A stretch of DNA of 64,000 bases, taken from contig CAMRHE010000054.1 in assembly GCA_947044405.1 (NCBI GenBank), forward strand, positions 2,232,001-2,296,000, written 5' to 3'. The notes below the pieces were generated by a model. That model was not told the origin of the DNA and did no database searches. It worked only from the letters and a program-made list of their open reading frames with translations. The DNA is from Leptodactylus fallax (lineage: Eukaryota; Chordata; Amphibia; Anura; Leptodactylidae). Shown here one piece after another: positions 48,304 to 60,849 of the stretch; positions within the stretch are counted from its first letter, which is position 1; each line of letters starts with the position of its first letter. Position numbers and translations under genes: made by a program.

Positions 48304-48752
48304 AAAGGTTGTCCAGTTTCAGACAAATATTGAAAGACAAATGTTATTGTTTGTATAATGATAAGTTCTATAACTTTCCAGTATACTTTCTCTATCAATT
48401 CCTCACTGTTTTCTATATCTCAGCAGGATGAATGAAAGCATGCATTCTTCAAGTGGATAAAGATTAGTCCATGGTCACGTAATATACTGTCCATGGTCAT
48501 GTGATGAGCACACAGGTGCACAGCTCATTAGTCATAGCACAGTAATCAGACATCTGCCTGGTAACGAGCTGTGCACCCATCACATGACCATGGACTGATT
48601 TTTATCCACTGGGAGAAAGCTGAATGAATGACAGCAAGCAGAGATCTAGAAAACTGAGAAACTCATACAGAAAGTATATTGGAAAATTGTACAACTTTTC
48701 ACGGTACAAACAAAAACATTTGTTTATCAATATTTTTCTGAAACTGGACAAC
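48304..48752. mobile_element. TTAA-flanked palindromic element
   Basis: GGTTGTCCAGTTTCAGACAA and its inverse GAAACTGGACAAC bound two long arms that share TGTGCACCCATCACATGACC-like blocks. TTAA flanks both ends (48300-48303, 48753-48756). A half copy starts at 50276. Confidence 0.78.
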
Positions 48753-49279
48753 TTAAAAAAAAAAAAAAAAAAAGGTTAAAAATCATTTAGAATGCTAGTG
48801 TGTAATAAAAGAAGTAATACTTCACCTTAACAATAATAAGTTGCTCCTAATTCGATGTCCCATTTTTTTTTCTAGCAATGTGAGCAGTTTTAAAGATTTT
48901 TAGGTGGTTGGACATTGTTTGTGCTTTTTTTCATGGTGCTGCTGATTTTGGATACCTTTTATTATTAGTTTGCTAAAGAAAAATTACATGGTGCACCACA
49001 TTCAGCAATGTTTTTTTTACTTTAAATGTGGCAGTTAGTGGGACTTTCATATGACACTAGAAGTGCCTTTCTACGTCTTATGATGCCTGAGATATAATTG
49101 TTTGAATTGACCCTCCTCCATCCTCATCTTTTCTTCATACACACACAGGCTCCTGTACGGTACACAGTGAGAAGCAACGTACAGCTCTCAATAGAGAAAC
49201 AAGGCAAATAATGCAGAAATGCAGGATTTCACACAACAGAGCCAAAATGTGTTAATATTTATTTATTTTTCTTACTAGT

Positions 49280-49450
49280 ATATTGCTTAACTTTATTTCT
49301 ATAGCACTAACATATTCCGCAGCACTTTACAAATCAGAGGACATATGAGTGGACAATATCAGACGGTACAATGTGACAAAGAAATTAACATATCAAGCAA
49401 TAGAAGTGAGGGCCCTGCTCGCAAGAGCTTACATTCTATGGGGAAATAGG
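49280..49450 (-). repeat. LINE/SINE 3' fragment, reverse orientation
   Basis: Contains AACATATTCCGCAGCACTTT and GCTCGCAAGAGCTTACA, the complement of two blocks in the 3' UTR of the L2-like LINE at 22513-22640, but with different sequence between them. Confidence 0.65.
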
Positions 49451-51074
49451 GAGACACAAAAGATAAGAGGTCTTCTTTGTACAATGGTACAGCCATCTTT
49501 TAATAAGGTCATATTTAAACTGTATACAGTATATAATATATAGTGTATATATAATAAATAAGGTCAGCGTCATACTGAAGCTGTATGAGCCCATCACCAG
49601 GCAGTTTCTGTGAATATACAGATACGGAGTACAGGGTAACTTCTAGATGGAGAGGTCTGGATCTGAGGAATACAGTAGAGGAGGAAGGATGAAATGTTAG
49701 TGTAGTGTGCGAAGGTGTAGAACAATCAGATCAATGATGCTTTTACAAACCCTTTAAAATGAATGGATAATAGATGTAAAAAATTCAATAAAAATAAATA
49801 CATGAAATTGGATCAATCACTTATTTACCCATTAAAGGTAAAATTTTACTGGCCAAGAAAGCACAACAATTTTTTTCTGTTTGGAAATAAATTAAATGTT
49901 CCCACCATAGATGTTAACTGATCCCAAAATGAGTGTCATAGCTCATTGCTGTCAGTTGATAAATCAGTGTCATTGCAAAATACATGACTTTTAACCTACA
50001 AAAAAACCCCACTGGTATGAACTTTAATCTTAAGAGTGTCATCCGGGTTCTACATAACGTATGAGAAGTGTATCAATAGACAGCATTGCGCTAAGAACAG
50101 TTCTCATCTTCAAAGTTAACTATTGACACATTACACATTGACACAGTCAAGAAATAAAAATCCTCCTGATGACAGAATGAAGCTGTCCTCTATAGGGCTG
50201 ACATAGAGATTCTCTCTGATTCTGTTGGTCATTATGGGCAATTCTATTAGATCATTTTTCAAGGGTTTCAGTTGAAGGGGTTGTCCAGTTTCAGACAAAT
50301 ATTGTTGTTTGTATAATGAAAAGTTATACAATGTTCCAATATACTTTCTGTATCAATTCCTTACGTTTTCTAGATCAGTAAATTCAGTGAAGTGGGAGGG
50401 AGAGTGAATTAACTTGTTTCATTTCAGTATGCCAACATTGACAAACACAGATAAAACTTTCACTGAACTTTTCACATAGAATGTTCTAGATCGATTGGAT
50501 AAAACTAACCAGACGGAAGACTTCTGTAGGATGTATGTATTTGTCAAATTAATAATTGGGTGAGGGCAATGTATTCGAATAAACTAAGAGCCCTTAAGCT
50601 ATGATATTGTTAATGAGCAATATATGACCCTCTTAAAGGTCAGTCCTTACATAATAAATCATAATAGGAGCAAATTAAAGTGTTTACATTAGAGTTGATG
50701 TTTCAGTATACAATGTCTGAAATGACTTGGTGTCTATGCACAGTATGTATTCATAGAAGTATCCGCATCCTTATATAGTGATTTAAGCAGAACACAGATC
50801 TTTCAAGGGATGGGAACCTCTTTCTTTGTAACGCATATAAATTTCTATAATATACTGTAAAATGCAATCCCTTATCTGATGTTTATTAAAGAATAGAAGT
50901 GTAGTAGTGTTAGGAGGTGTATGTTGTTGAATTTTTTCGTATTTTTTTTCTCCCTAAGGAAGGGAGGTACAATAGCATTTGTTAAAAACCATGAAATGTT
51001 AATACCCGAAGTTAAGTGTCTAAACTATATGTGTGCTCAGTTAGTCATTGTAATGGTAGCATTATACAAATGTA

Positions 51075-52000
51075 TCGTATTTTTCGGACTATAAGACACA
51101 TTTTTTCCCCAAAAATTTGGGAGGAAAATGGGGGGGGGGGTGCGTCTTATAGTCCGAATGTGGGTGTTGGGTGGATGGAGGAGCGGGTGTCCCAGCAAAC
51201 CCAACCCAACATCCGCCGTGCTATTACGGTGAATGCCGGGTCTGTAAAGATGATGGCGGCCGCTCTGCTGCTGAGCGGTCGCTCTGTTGTAATGTACAGA
51301 GTCCACTCTGCTCATGGTCATTACTACCTGCAAGCCCCCCCAAAGGTATTAAAACTGCCCCTGGGGCCGGTAGCTACCTTTTTTGTTGCAGGCCGGCTCC
51401 TGCGCGGTGAGATCGCAGGAGCCGACGTGTTCCTGTGACAGCCGGGATCCTTATGAAAGCTCCCAGGCCTGTCATAGTCTATGACCAGCCGCAATAGTAA
51501 TGTATAGAATCTCCCATAGACTGCAATACAGTTTTATTGCAGCCTATGGGACTTGAAATCAAATGATTTCAGGTTCAAGCCCCCTAGAGGGGCTAATAAA
51601 ATAGTAAAAAAATAAATTAAAAAAAAGTTTTTAAAAAACTAAAAGTTCTAAATCACCCCCTTTCCCTAGAATACATATAAAAGTAGAATATTACTGTGAA
51701 ACACATACACATTAGGTATCCCTGTGTCTGAAAACACCCGGTCTACAAAGCAATAGACATTCCCCAAAATGGTATAACTAAAAAGTACATCTGGCCCCAC
51801 AAAAAAAGATGCCCTATGCTTCACAGTACAACTGCAGGGCCACCTGTCAATGTGGCCTTGCAGCTGTTGTAAAACTACAACTTCCATATGTTACTAAATA
51901 TTTTACCATTTTTTGGTTCAAAATTTTTTTCCCTATTTTCCTCCTCTAAAACCTAGGTGCGTCTTATGGTACAATGCGTCTTATAGTCCGAAAAATACGG
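51075..52000. mobile_element. TA-flanked element with CGTATTTTTCGGACTATAAG ends
   Basis: 926 bp. The left end (51075) and inverted right end (52000) share CGTATTTTTCGGACTATAAG and AGAC beyond it, flanked by TA (51073-51074, 52001-52002). Subterminal copies (GCGTCTTATAGTCCG) repeat the end near 51141 and again at 51976. The GC-richer centre matches part of the 36518-37500 repeat. Non-coding; the TA target is consistent with Tc1/mariner mobilisation. Confidence 0.78.
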
Positions 52001-52729
52001 TAACTTGCTTGCATCACTTTATTAGAATCGGGCTGTTTATGGTGGTCTGTCTTCTTCTCCAAAAACAGAATACATACCATATTGCACAGTAATTGTAGTA
52101 ATTGCAGCTGGTACAACATGCACTTTAAATGGCGAAAGTAAGTTGAGTAGTAATTAAAAGAAATCTGACTTTCACAGTAATGTTTGCCACACATTTACAG
52201 TAAGATTTTACAAACCACAACATACAGTCAAGGACTTTGAAAGCCTTCAGATAGAGTGGGAAACACAATAGATTACCACAACACGTTTTTCTATATTTTG
52301 CTGTGTTCTTAATTATTGACTTTCTCTTTGTACTATATTAGGTGGTTTAAAAAATACATAATAATAAAAACCCTATAAAGAGGATCTGTCACAATTTCTG
52401 ACGAGTCTGTTTTAGTAAATGTTAGTATTTCACATGAAATGACAACCCTGTAGCATCCTTGGTGCTTTATAATTATCATTGTGCTCTGTTATTCCTCCTA
52501 ATTTATGAATAATTGAACATCTGCTTGACAAGTGCCATATTAATGCCTATGGACCTGTAGCTCCTGTAGCTGTAGTATGTATGTTTCCCAATCCTTTATT
52601 GAACACCAGATATAGTTTGACAATACTTTTGTTCATATAGTATATTATAGAGAAGTATTGACCTATTATGTTGTAAATAAATGACTTTGGTTGTGTCAGA
52701 AAGCTCATATTTAACTCCAACATCAAAAG

Positions 52730-52960
52730 GCTAAGGGTACAGGTCCGTGAGAAGACGGCACTAACAGCACATGGATGATTTCCATGTGCTCTCTTTGACT
52801 TCCACCGACCCATAAATTATATTAATGAACCCGGCCGCACAATGGACTGAAGTAGGACCAGTCATGAGTTTTGCCCCTGGGTTCACAGCCCCCTACACAG
52901 GCCCGTGCTAATACACGGTCGTGCATATGGGGACATAAGAAAATAATGGGTCAGCACAGT
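52730..52960. repeat. Degenerate foldback repeat
   Basis: GGGTACAGGTCCGTGAGAAG and, inverted, GGCCCGTGCTAATACACGG frame a stretch with weak self-complementarity. Borders uncertain. Confidence 0.4.
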
Positions 52961-53889
52961 AACAAAGCATACGATTGTGTGCATGAGGGCCAAGCCTGTG
53001 TTTCTGCTTTTGTGACTCTTTGTTTGTCCTTAAACCTTCCATTTCCCTCTATATAAACTTCTGTAGATATGTGTAAACTGAGTCATGTGACCGGTGAACT
53101 GCCTGTCTTGTGACCGACAGCATAGATTTTCAGAGTGAAAGTCAGTTTAGCAGGGAAGAGGGAGAAAACAGCATGATAAGAGGGGAAAGAAGCATTTTTC
53201 TGATTATATATTACAAATATTATAATTGCCTGTACTTTTGATTTATGCATAGTTTGTTGAAACCGTTATTTCCTCTGGTTCCACCATGAATATGTCTATT
53301 CTGTTCTGCCAACCTGGCATGTTATTTTTATAGTGGGAGCAGGAATAAGCTGTCTCAAGAAAGCTTCTGCTTGTATAGAAATTGTCAGTTTCTACTGCCA
53401 AAGATCTCATGTCTGTTACAGTAGTGCAAATTAATACTGAGCACTTTCTGCTGTTTATTTTAAGGAGATTACATGAACAAAGCATAATCTGTGATGTATG
53501 GTGTTGTCTGTAAATATATGAGTACATACTTGCCTAGAGAAAAGTTAAAATCTATAGTTTAACTATAGCAATGACTGACCGCAAAGGTTTTTGTAAGAAG
53601 CTTGCAGGAAATACAGTATATCTACATTTCGAATGTACATTGGAATCTGAATGATTCTATTAATTCGTTAATAATTGCTTATATTCATAATCTCATTTCA
53701 CAGTATAACTGAGAGGTTTTTTTTTTTTTTTTTTTATTTACAAGGCTAAATGTTCAGATAAAAGAAATGGCAGAAATCATAATACAGTATAAGTAGTTAT
53801 TAGTCATAGCATAATTTAATAACATTAATGCAGAAAACACAGGCAAATTATGAATTGCATTACTTAAACATCATATTTTTATATTTTAG

Positions 53890-54052
53890 AAAACAGAACA
53901 CTGTAATTCAAGTTGTGAAAAAGCTTGGAGGCTTTGTGTTTTCAGATGAAGTCTATGAAACTACCACTCATGTGATTGCTGGAAGTCCTCGACGTACTTT
54001 AAATATTATTCTAGGAATTGCCAGAGGATGTTGGATCTTATCCTATGACTGG
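53890..54052 (+). CDS. mcph1: MCPH1 exon 11, first part of BRCT2
   Basis: Encodes [20 protein letters not shown], then [20 protein letters not shown] and [14 protein letters not shown]. This is the first BRCT of the C-terminal tandem pair that binds phosphorylated H2AX and E2F1 in human MCPH1; THV-G, R-TLN and GIARGCW-LSYDW match closely. Acceptor ATATTTTAG, donor TGG|GTAAGT, phase 2 in and phase 0 out. Another AG seven bases later (AAACAG) could also serve as acceptor but would break the phase with exon 10. Confidence 0.97.
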
Positions 54053-54644
54053 GTAAGTAAGTGGTTACATGTCTGTTTAATACTTTAATTGGAAATATTT
54101 GCTATTATGTTAGAAATCTGTGCACTGCGTCTTAACGGTCTTGAATTCAGTTAACAAAGATTTTTTTTAATATATAGTTCACAATATGCTAAACCACCAT
54201 ACGGTCACCTGCAAAGTGAAATATTGTAATAATATACATAGTCCTAAGAGTCTACACTTCATTCAAAGCATAATAAAGGCTCCTTTACCTTCCACATGCT
54301 TTATACTGCAGCTATATGTATTCAGATTCAATTCAATTCAATTCAATCAATAGTTATCATATTATCTGGGTGGTTAGGAGACGAGATCACTCCCAACCCT
54401 TCCTACCCCCTCACCTTCAACTCCTCAGCTCCCAATGCAATGAGATTACGAGCTCCAGGGGGTTGCCAAGGCAGACAGAAGACCATTGAATGGCCTCCTG
54501 GCTACTTTTCTGTATAACACATAGGGAATCTATGGCCTTTTACTACTATACACTACTTTACTACTATAAACATACTAGGTTTCACCATGTGCATATACAT
54601 CCACACTATCCAAAAATTTGTCCAACAACTTCTCCCACAAAAAA

Positions 54645-54756
54645 GAGACCTCATAGTTGAGGTCTACCTATGATGACAATTACAGGCCACTCTCATCTTT
54701 TTAAGTGGGAGAACTTGCACAATTGGTGGCTGACTAAATACTTTTTTTCCCCACTG
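54645..54756. mobile_element. Tc1 terminal fragment
   Basis: Matches the right end of the Tc1 copy at 30387-33136 (ACTTGCACAATTGGTGGCTG, then TTTTTTTCCCCACTG and TA). Only about 110 bases remain. Confidence 0.85.
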
Positions 54757-55901
54757 TAGCTCTGACACGAAACATAAAAAAAAAGTTATGGATGTCAGAA
54801 TATGTTGCCTGGCAAATCATTTATTTTTGTAAAATGGCATTTTATTTAGCAATAGTGGTAAAACTAATACAAATATGGTATCATCGTTGTGCTAATAATC
54901 TGGTGGAAAAAATGGCATTGTCATTTATAATGCAGAGTGGATGCCATAAAAACATAACTCACAAAATGACAGAATTGTATTTTTATTTTTCACTTAAAAC
55001 CCCCCAAAATAAAAGCTAATCACAACATTATATGTACCCCGAAATGGTGCCAAATAAAAGTACAACTTGTCGCACAAAGAATAAGCTCTCTTATAGCCAT
55101 GTCAACATAAAAATAAAGAAGTTTGGAACTTCATCAGCGGAAAATATGAAAAAAAGTTGCCAAGCATTAATGCCTAAACTATTGTGTCCTTAAGGGGTTA
55201 ATAGAGTGAAAAGATGTGTGAGCAATTCCTGTTGCAGTCGGCCATAAAATTTTGAATGACTGTGTAAGTAGCGAACGTAATATCATTTTAGTAATTTGAA
55301 TGCAACTTTAGCCTGTACTGAGATGTTCAGCATGAATGTAGTCACTGTATAGTAATGCCTGCAAAAATGTCATTACCTACTGTGTATATTTATTTAGCTT
55401 ATCTGTGTAATGATAGGTAACTGCTGCTTCAGACCTAGTTCTGTCTGTGCTCTGTCATTCATCCATGCAGCTAAAATACACAACAGTAAAATGATAACTT
55501 TGTAAAAGCATGTTGTGAACCTGGATCAGTCAGCAGACACTCGTGTATTCATAACACTCAGTGTCCCAGTTGTTCATCACTTCCATGTTTAATGATCGAA
55601 ATAACCTTTGAGCGCATAATAAACAATAAGATAACGGAGAGACTTGAGGTACCAAAGAGGGAAACATAGAATACAAATATGACAAATAGCTTTGTTTCAG
55701 GTCTCACTGCTTGTAGCTGTAAAACTGTCATTGATCTATCACATCACAATCTATCACATCACAATCAATCTAAGACAACATAGTCAAATGGTATTTTACC
55801 ACATAAGTCACTAATGGGAAACTGGTAATATTAGTTATAGTTTTCGCCTATTTAGGCTATTTTCACGACTTATATTATTCCAGTGTAACTTTTAGTTTTA
55901 A

Positions 55902-56488
55902 AGAGGACCTTTCATGTCCTCAGGCACATGCGGTTTTACATACCGCTAGAAAGCCGACAGCGCGCTGAATTCAGCGCACTGCTGGCTTTCCCAGTATGTG
56001 CCCCGGGGCTGGAGATATTGGCAGTGTAAGTTTCACGGTTTACTGTCAGAAAGGCGTTCCTGACAGTCTAGCTGCGCTGTGAGGAACGCCCTCCCTGACA
56101 GTTCTCGTTCATAGACTTGTACTGGGGGGGCGTTCCTCACAGCCTAGCGTTATCGCCGGGCAGTAAGGAACGCCCCCTCTGACAGTACAGCCCTATAGAC
56201 TAGTACAGAGAGAGGGGGCGTTCCTTACAGCCCAGCGATGACGCTCAGCTGTTAGGAACGCCCCCCAGTACAAGTCTATGAACGAGAACTGTCGGGGAGG
56301 GCGTTCCTCACAGCGCAGCTAGACTGTCAGGAACGCCCTTCTGACAGTAAACCATGAAACTTACACCGCCGATATCTCCAGCCCCGGGGCACATACCGGG
56401 AAAGCTGGCAGTGCGCTGAATTCAGCGCCCTGTCGGCTTTCTAGCGGTATGTAAAACCGCATGTGCCTGAGGACATGAAAGGTCCTCT
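55902..56488. mobile_element. 587-bp TTAA-flanked near-perfect palindrome
   Basis: AGAGGACCTTTCATGTCCTC begins the left arm and its exact inverse ends the right arm. TTAA is on both sides (55898-55901, 56489-56492). The GC-rich interior repeats GAGGAACGCC/GGCGTTCCT units in both directions, giving several nested hairpins. Non-coding; a half copy is at 11350-11697. Confidence 0.85.
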
Positions 56489-56671
56489 TTAATTATTGAT
56501 ATACTGAGAAATATTGAGTCGGATATTGTGGTGTGCTTTTGGTAGGTCTGTGTACCTGCTAAATCTGGTTGCACCATATTGCTAGTTTACCTGGTACACT
56601 GCATACTTACTTTTGGAGTCAATCCCTTGACAAGCTGTCGTTATGGACTTGTTAATTTCATCAACCTACAG

Positions 56672-57216
56672 CAGTGATGGCTAACCTTTTGAGCTTGGTG
56701 TGTCAAAATTTGTGAAAACAAAAAAACAACCTAGCTTAACTTGGGTGTCGTGTCACATCTTTTTATGGACCACACACAGTATCGGACCCCTTTTTATGGT
56801 ACCCACACAGTATCTGACCCCTTTTTATGACCCCCACACAGTATATGACCCCTTTTTAAAGCCCACCTACAGTATATGACCCCTTTTTTTTCCCACACAG
56901 AGTAGCGGCCAATAATTTTTATTTAACTGTCCATGCACCAGTCATTGCTGCCCTCCACTGCCACCTCCAGGGTGCGCTGTAATCGACGCTGAAGAACGCT
57001 GGGACGCTGTACATAGCGTCCTGGCATTCTTCAGCATTGTGACGTAAGTGTAGTGCTGTCTAGAGGAGGCAGCAGAGGGTGGCCAGGACAGGAGCGAGGA
57101 CAGGTAACTAAACCCCCAGTTTACTCCATTAGGCACCGCTTGGTTTGAACAATGTGTGTCACCCAAAATGTCTTGGTGTGTCACCTTCGACACGTGTCAT
57201 AGGTTCATCATCACTG
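56672..57216. mobile_element. hAT-type non-autonomous element, 8-bp duplication
   Basis: Starts CAGTGATGGCTAACCTTTTG and ends with the imperfect inverse (GGTTCATCATCACTG). A perfect 8-bp direct repeat ACCTACAG flanks it (56664-56671, 57217-57224), diagnostic of hAT transposition. No transposase. A tandem array of 32-34-base units lies inside at about 56765-56900. Confidence 0.88.
56765..56905. repeat. Tandem repeat inside the hAT element
   Basis: About four copies of a unit containing CACACAGTATATGACCCCTT, each about 32-34 bases long. Confidence 0.75.
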
Positions 57217-58204
57217 ACCTACAGTATGCTATATGCACAAAAGTATTAGGACACTCTTCTTAAAGGGATATTCCCATCTCAGCAAATTGCTGCTGAGATG
57301 GGACTAACTGCTGCCAAGTCCCAACTCCTGTGGTAGGATTTAGGGGAACAGCCGAGCATGCTGCTCTATGCTATTTCCATAGTTATTTTAGAGGAGAAAG
57401 GTTATACTGTTTCTGTAACTGTGAAGCCATGAAAATTGTGTAGCTCAGCTGTGCTACTCTACTACTTTTTTTTTTTCTTCATAGCTTCAATTCTCCTCTT
57501 TTATGAGCTACAGGAACAGCATAGAGCAGCACTGCTCTACAGGGAATGGGGACTGGTTCTGATCACGTGACCCAGCATTGGAACCAGCCGAGAACACCAA
57601 GTTCAGCTTGAACAAATACTAAGGGAAAGTAAGTTAAATTAAGGGTTTGTCTGGTGTTTAGGTTTTTGAGACGGCTTTCAGCACCTGTACTATACAAAAA
57701 TGGGGCTTGAAGCAGTTGGCTCTGTGTCTTGTATAGTGGCCAGGCAGCTTAGCTCCTGATTAGTTCAATGGGAGCTGTGCTACAGTACTGGCAACCCAGC
57801 GACTATACAGGGACTAGAGCTATCTGCTTCCAGCTTTATGTTGTGTTCAACTGATCCAGGCCTGACTTCATTCTAGTTCACCCCTAAGGCATTTGATGGG
57901 GTTGAATTCAGGACTTTGTGAGTGACAGTCAAATGTAGAATTGTTCACGTCAATATCACATAACTATGCTTTTATGGTAGCGTTCTTCTGACATTTGCCA
58001 AACTCAGACTCCGGAGGGAAGCGTGTCCAAATCATTTTGCGAAGAGCTGCTTTACACCAAATCATTTGATGCTTGGCATTGTGCTTGAGATGTAAAGCAT
58101 GCATGCAGCTGCTTGTCCATGGAAACTGATGCCATGAAGTTTCTGACACACAGTTTTGTACAGATGTTAATGCTAGAGGAGGTTTAGAAGTTTGCAGTTA
58201 CTGA

Positions 58205-58400
58205 GTAGGGCTGCGGTCACACTAGCGCTGGGTGACCGGGAACTCCGTCCCTCATTCCACTTAAAATATGTGGAGAGAAAAGTCCTGCAAGCAGGACTTT
58301 TCTCTCCGCTGATTTCGGGCGTAAACCAGGCAGACCCCATTATAGTCTAAATGGGTAACCATTTTTTAAGCAGATAGGGTTTCCTTTTTACGGATCCCCA
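58205..58400. repeat. Foldback-type repeat, right end diverged
   Basis: Begins AGGGCTGCGGTCACACTAGC and contains the perfect short hairpin AAAAGTCCTGCAAGCAGGAC at 58279-58303, followed by CCCCATTATAGTC. Relative of the other foldback elements. Confidence 0.6.
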
Positions 58401-59214
58401 AGCGTCAGCAGAACATTGGTGACTTTTATGCACTATGTAATGGGCAGTCTGGCAATGGACCTGAAAAAAACACCTGAATTTGTTGATTAAAGGGTTATTC
58501 ACATCACAGTAAATCACTGCCTCTATGGGAATAACTGCTCCCTGCCCCAACCACTAGGGAGCTGGCTTTACTATTGTCTGCCAGCCCCCACAGCACAGGT
58601 AACTATCTGGAAAATAGGAGAGGGAGGAGACTTGGCAAACGGGGATTGGGGTTGGTTCAGATCTCGTGACCCTGGGGTCAGAAGCAGCCTGGGACCCACA
58701 AGTCCAGCTTTGGATAAATGCCTGAAGAAGTAAGATAAATTGAAGTACCTGGGCAACCCTTTAATTTCAAAATAAAATCTGATAATCAGCATATTATAAG
58801 ATTATTAGTATGTGAATGACAAGTGTTTGTGAAAATACAGAAGTATAAAAATTGACTACCCAAGTTTACCAAAGGGACAGGAAAAATGGTGAAATGAAGA
58901 CTATAAAAGTGGTAGATATTGCCATATATCTATGAAGCTGCTCTCAATCCTGAATGTTTTTTCAGCTGGTGACATCTCTTTAAATACTGTAGTACAGTTA
59001 ATACTGCAACCTTGGTGTCATATTAAAGAAGAGTATGTCATCTTTCATTTGAAACTGTGGCATCCCAGAGCTGGCTATGGCTGGGCTGAGGGTGATCTCT
59101 GTGCATTGTATTATTTCCTGTTGCTTCATAGCCTGTGTGACATAGCAGGGGGTCCTGAGTCTCACACAACACAGCGCCACCTAGTGAGCCTCACACATGC
59201 ATTACACCTCCCAT

Positions 59215-60310
59215 AGGATTGAATAGTAACCAAATGTCCAATGGGAGGACATCGCCTGGGAAAAGTGGAGGAGTCAGCTGATCACTGGGTCGCCATGGTA
59301 ACACCCCTGCAGGAAGGTCCTGCGTGTGAGGAGTTAGAAGTGTGGAGTGTTAGGAGGAGGAGGTGAGGAGATAAGTGTGATGTCCTGTGAAGAAAGCAGT
59401 GAGTTTAGTGCAGGAATCTCAAGTCCTAGACAGGCCCAGGAAGGTTGGAGAGCTGACATACTCCAGCTATTCAGAAGATCCTGTCCCCTGTCTGCCTAGC
59501 CATCGCCCTGAAGGAAGTCAAGCATCATTATCTTGTCAGCATGAGACTGTGGAGAGAACATTCTGGAACACGTGCTCCATAGCCAGTATCACAGGATCCA
59601 GGGGCCAAGGCCAGACCTGTGGAATATCCTGCCACCCTGACTATTGCACCCCGAAACTCTGAGCTATCAGGACCACATAACGTGAGTGGGGAATATTATG
59701 TACTAGTATCATGGTGGGCATCCTCCTATGAGCCAAATAGGAGCCCAGACGCACCTTAGGGCTGTAACACTGAAGTATAAGGGGCTAGGAACACCTTTCA
59801 TCAAGTCTACCCTGCACCCCAGGACTTTGCTGTGTCACCAGGCGTACCCCGTTGTTTTGTATTGAAGAAACTGTTTAAGCATTTGTGCCTCCACACCCAT
59901 GGAAGTAAAAGTTCAACTTTACAACCGTTTCTGTGTCTGACTCTGCACCGACAACATCAGGGCGCCCCAAACGCCACCAGTCGGCACAGTATAGGGGAAG
60001 CGCCCCGGGGGAACAATCACCACCAACATTTGTGCAGCCCCCTCATCACCGGTACCAGTGGTGGTAACGTGGGACAGCACCAGCGCTGCGCCCTCGTGCC
60101 CAGAGACCGTGACAAGTCTGCGCTGTTTGCACCCCCGCAATCCCAACTGCAGCGTTACCTTCCATCTGGTCACCGCAAAACAAGAAACACTGTTCTATGT
60201 TTTGTAATGCCAAAGATATTACCGTTTCTAGTGCCCCCCCTCCAACCTCAGCTTCTTTGCACTGCACAAGAGCCTGTTCCTCCCTACTACAGTGAGTAGC
60301 GGTGTACAGA
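59215..60310 (+). other. GC-richer block with CCAAT and X-box motifs, unidentified
   Basis: It stands out from the AT-rich intron. A CCAAT box (about 59238) is followed by a perfect RFX-type X-box palindrome, GTCGCCATGGTAAC (59289-59302), and a good donor-like GTGAGT at about 59682. It may be an LTR, another repeat, or a promoter and first exon of a non-coding transcript. The open frames inside have no recognisable family. Confidence 0.35.
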
Positions 60311-60849
60311 TTTCGGATGACAATGATGAAAAAGTAGTATAGGATTTAAAGGAAAGAGCTAAAATGTGTTAATAAAGTATAATACAAGATTTATTTATAC
60401 TGCTAGAAAATCAAAAGGTGTTTTAAAAGTTTAGGTATGCTTTAACTGTATTATTCTTAAGACCATTAGTATTAGGCATAATGGTATCTGAATACAGCTG
60501 AGCTCACTCACCCAGCGTCCTCATCTTAAACAGCCACTAAATGGGTCCTCTGTGAGGTCATGTGATTAGCAGACTGATATGTTGATTCACACAGCTGTTA
60601 GCATTCACTTTTTCTATACAAGTCTTTGAGATCCTGGATGTAAGACTCTCACAGACTTGAACAAAAAAGAGGGACTTCCAACTTCTGCGTAAATTGTCAC
60701 ATCAGTCTGACAACCATATGACCAGACAGAGGACCTTGCATGTGGATGTATAAGAAGATGAGGGTGCCAAGTGAGTGAACTCGCCTTTCTTCATATACCA
60801 CTATGGCTAGTACTAATAGAGTGAAGAAGTTCATGGAGTATAGCTTTAA

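Larger units (their letters stand above)
42763..53889 (+). other. MCPH1 intron 10 (11.1 kb)
   Basis: It contains the DD35E deletion derivative, a minisatellite, foldback repeats, LINE tails, a dead Tc1 inside a palindromic repeat, a TTAA palindrome and a TA-flanked element. 44400-45090, 45170-46350, 52010-52720 and 52970-53880 show no gene; a T-run lies at 45260 and another at 53718. Confidence 0.8.
6928..54052 (+). other. mcph1: MCPH1 (microcephalin) gene, exons 1-11 of an incomplete gene
   Basis: Microcephalin is a nuclear BRCT protein that restrains condensin II and premature chromosome condensation and takes part in the DNA-damage response; loss in humans causes primary microcephaly. Eleven coding exons with GT/AG borders and matching phases give 43+92+119+88+115+135+87+1185+113+38+163 = 2178 nt, exactly 726 codons. 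BRCT1 spans about residues 16-88. A conserved [10 protein letters not shown] block comes next, then a basic central region (exon 8), a short TRSLVMTSM block (exon 10) and the start of BRCT2 (exon 11). The rest of BRCT2 and BRCT3, about 130 residues in the human protein, should lie downstream of this window. In human the divergent gene ANGPT2 sits inside an MCPH1 intron; I see none of it here. Confidence 0.95.

Noticed and set aside
59832..60299. 155-codon open frame in the GC-richer block
   Set aside because: No recognisable domain, overlapping open frames on the other strand, and GC-rich context makes long frames likely by chance.
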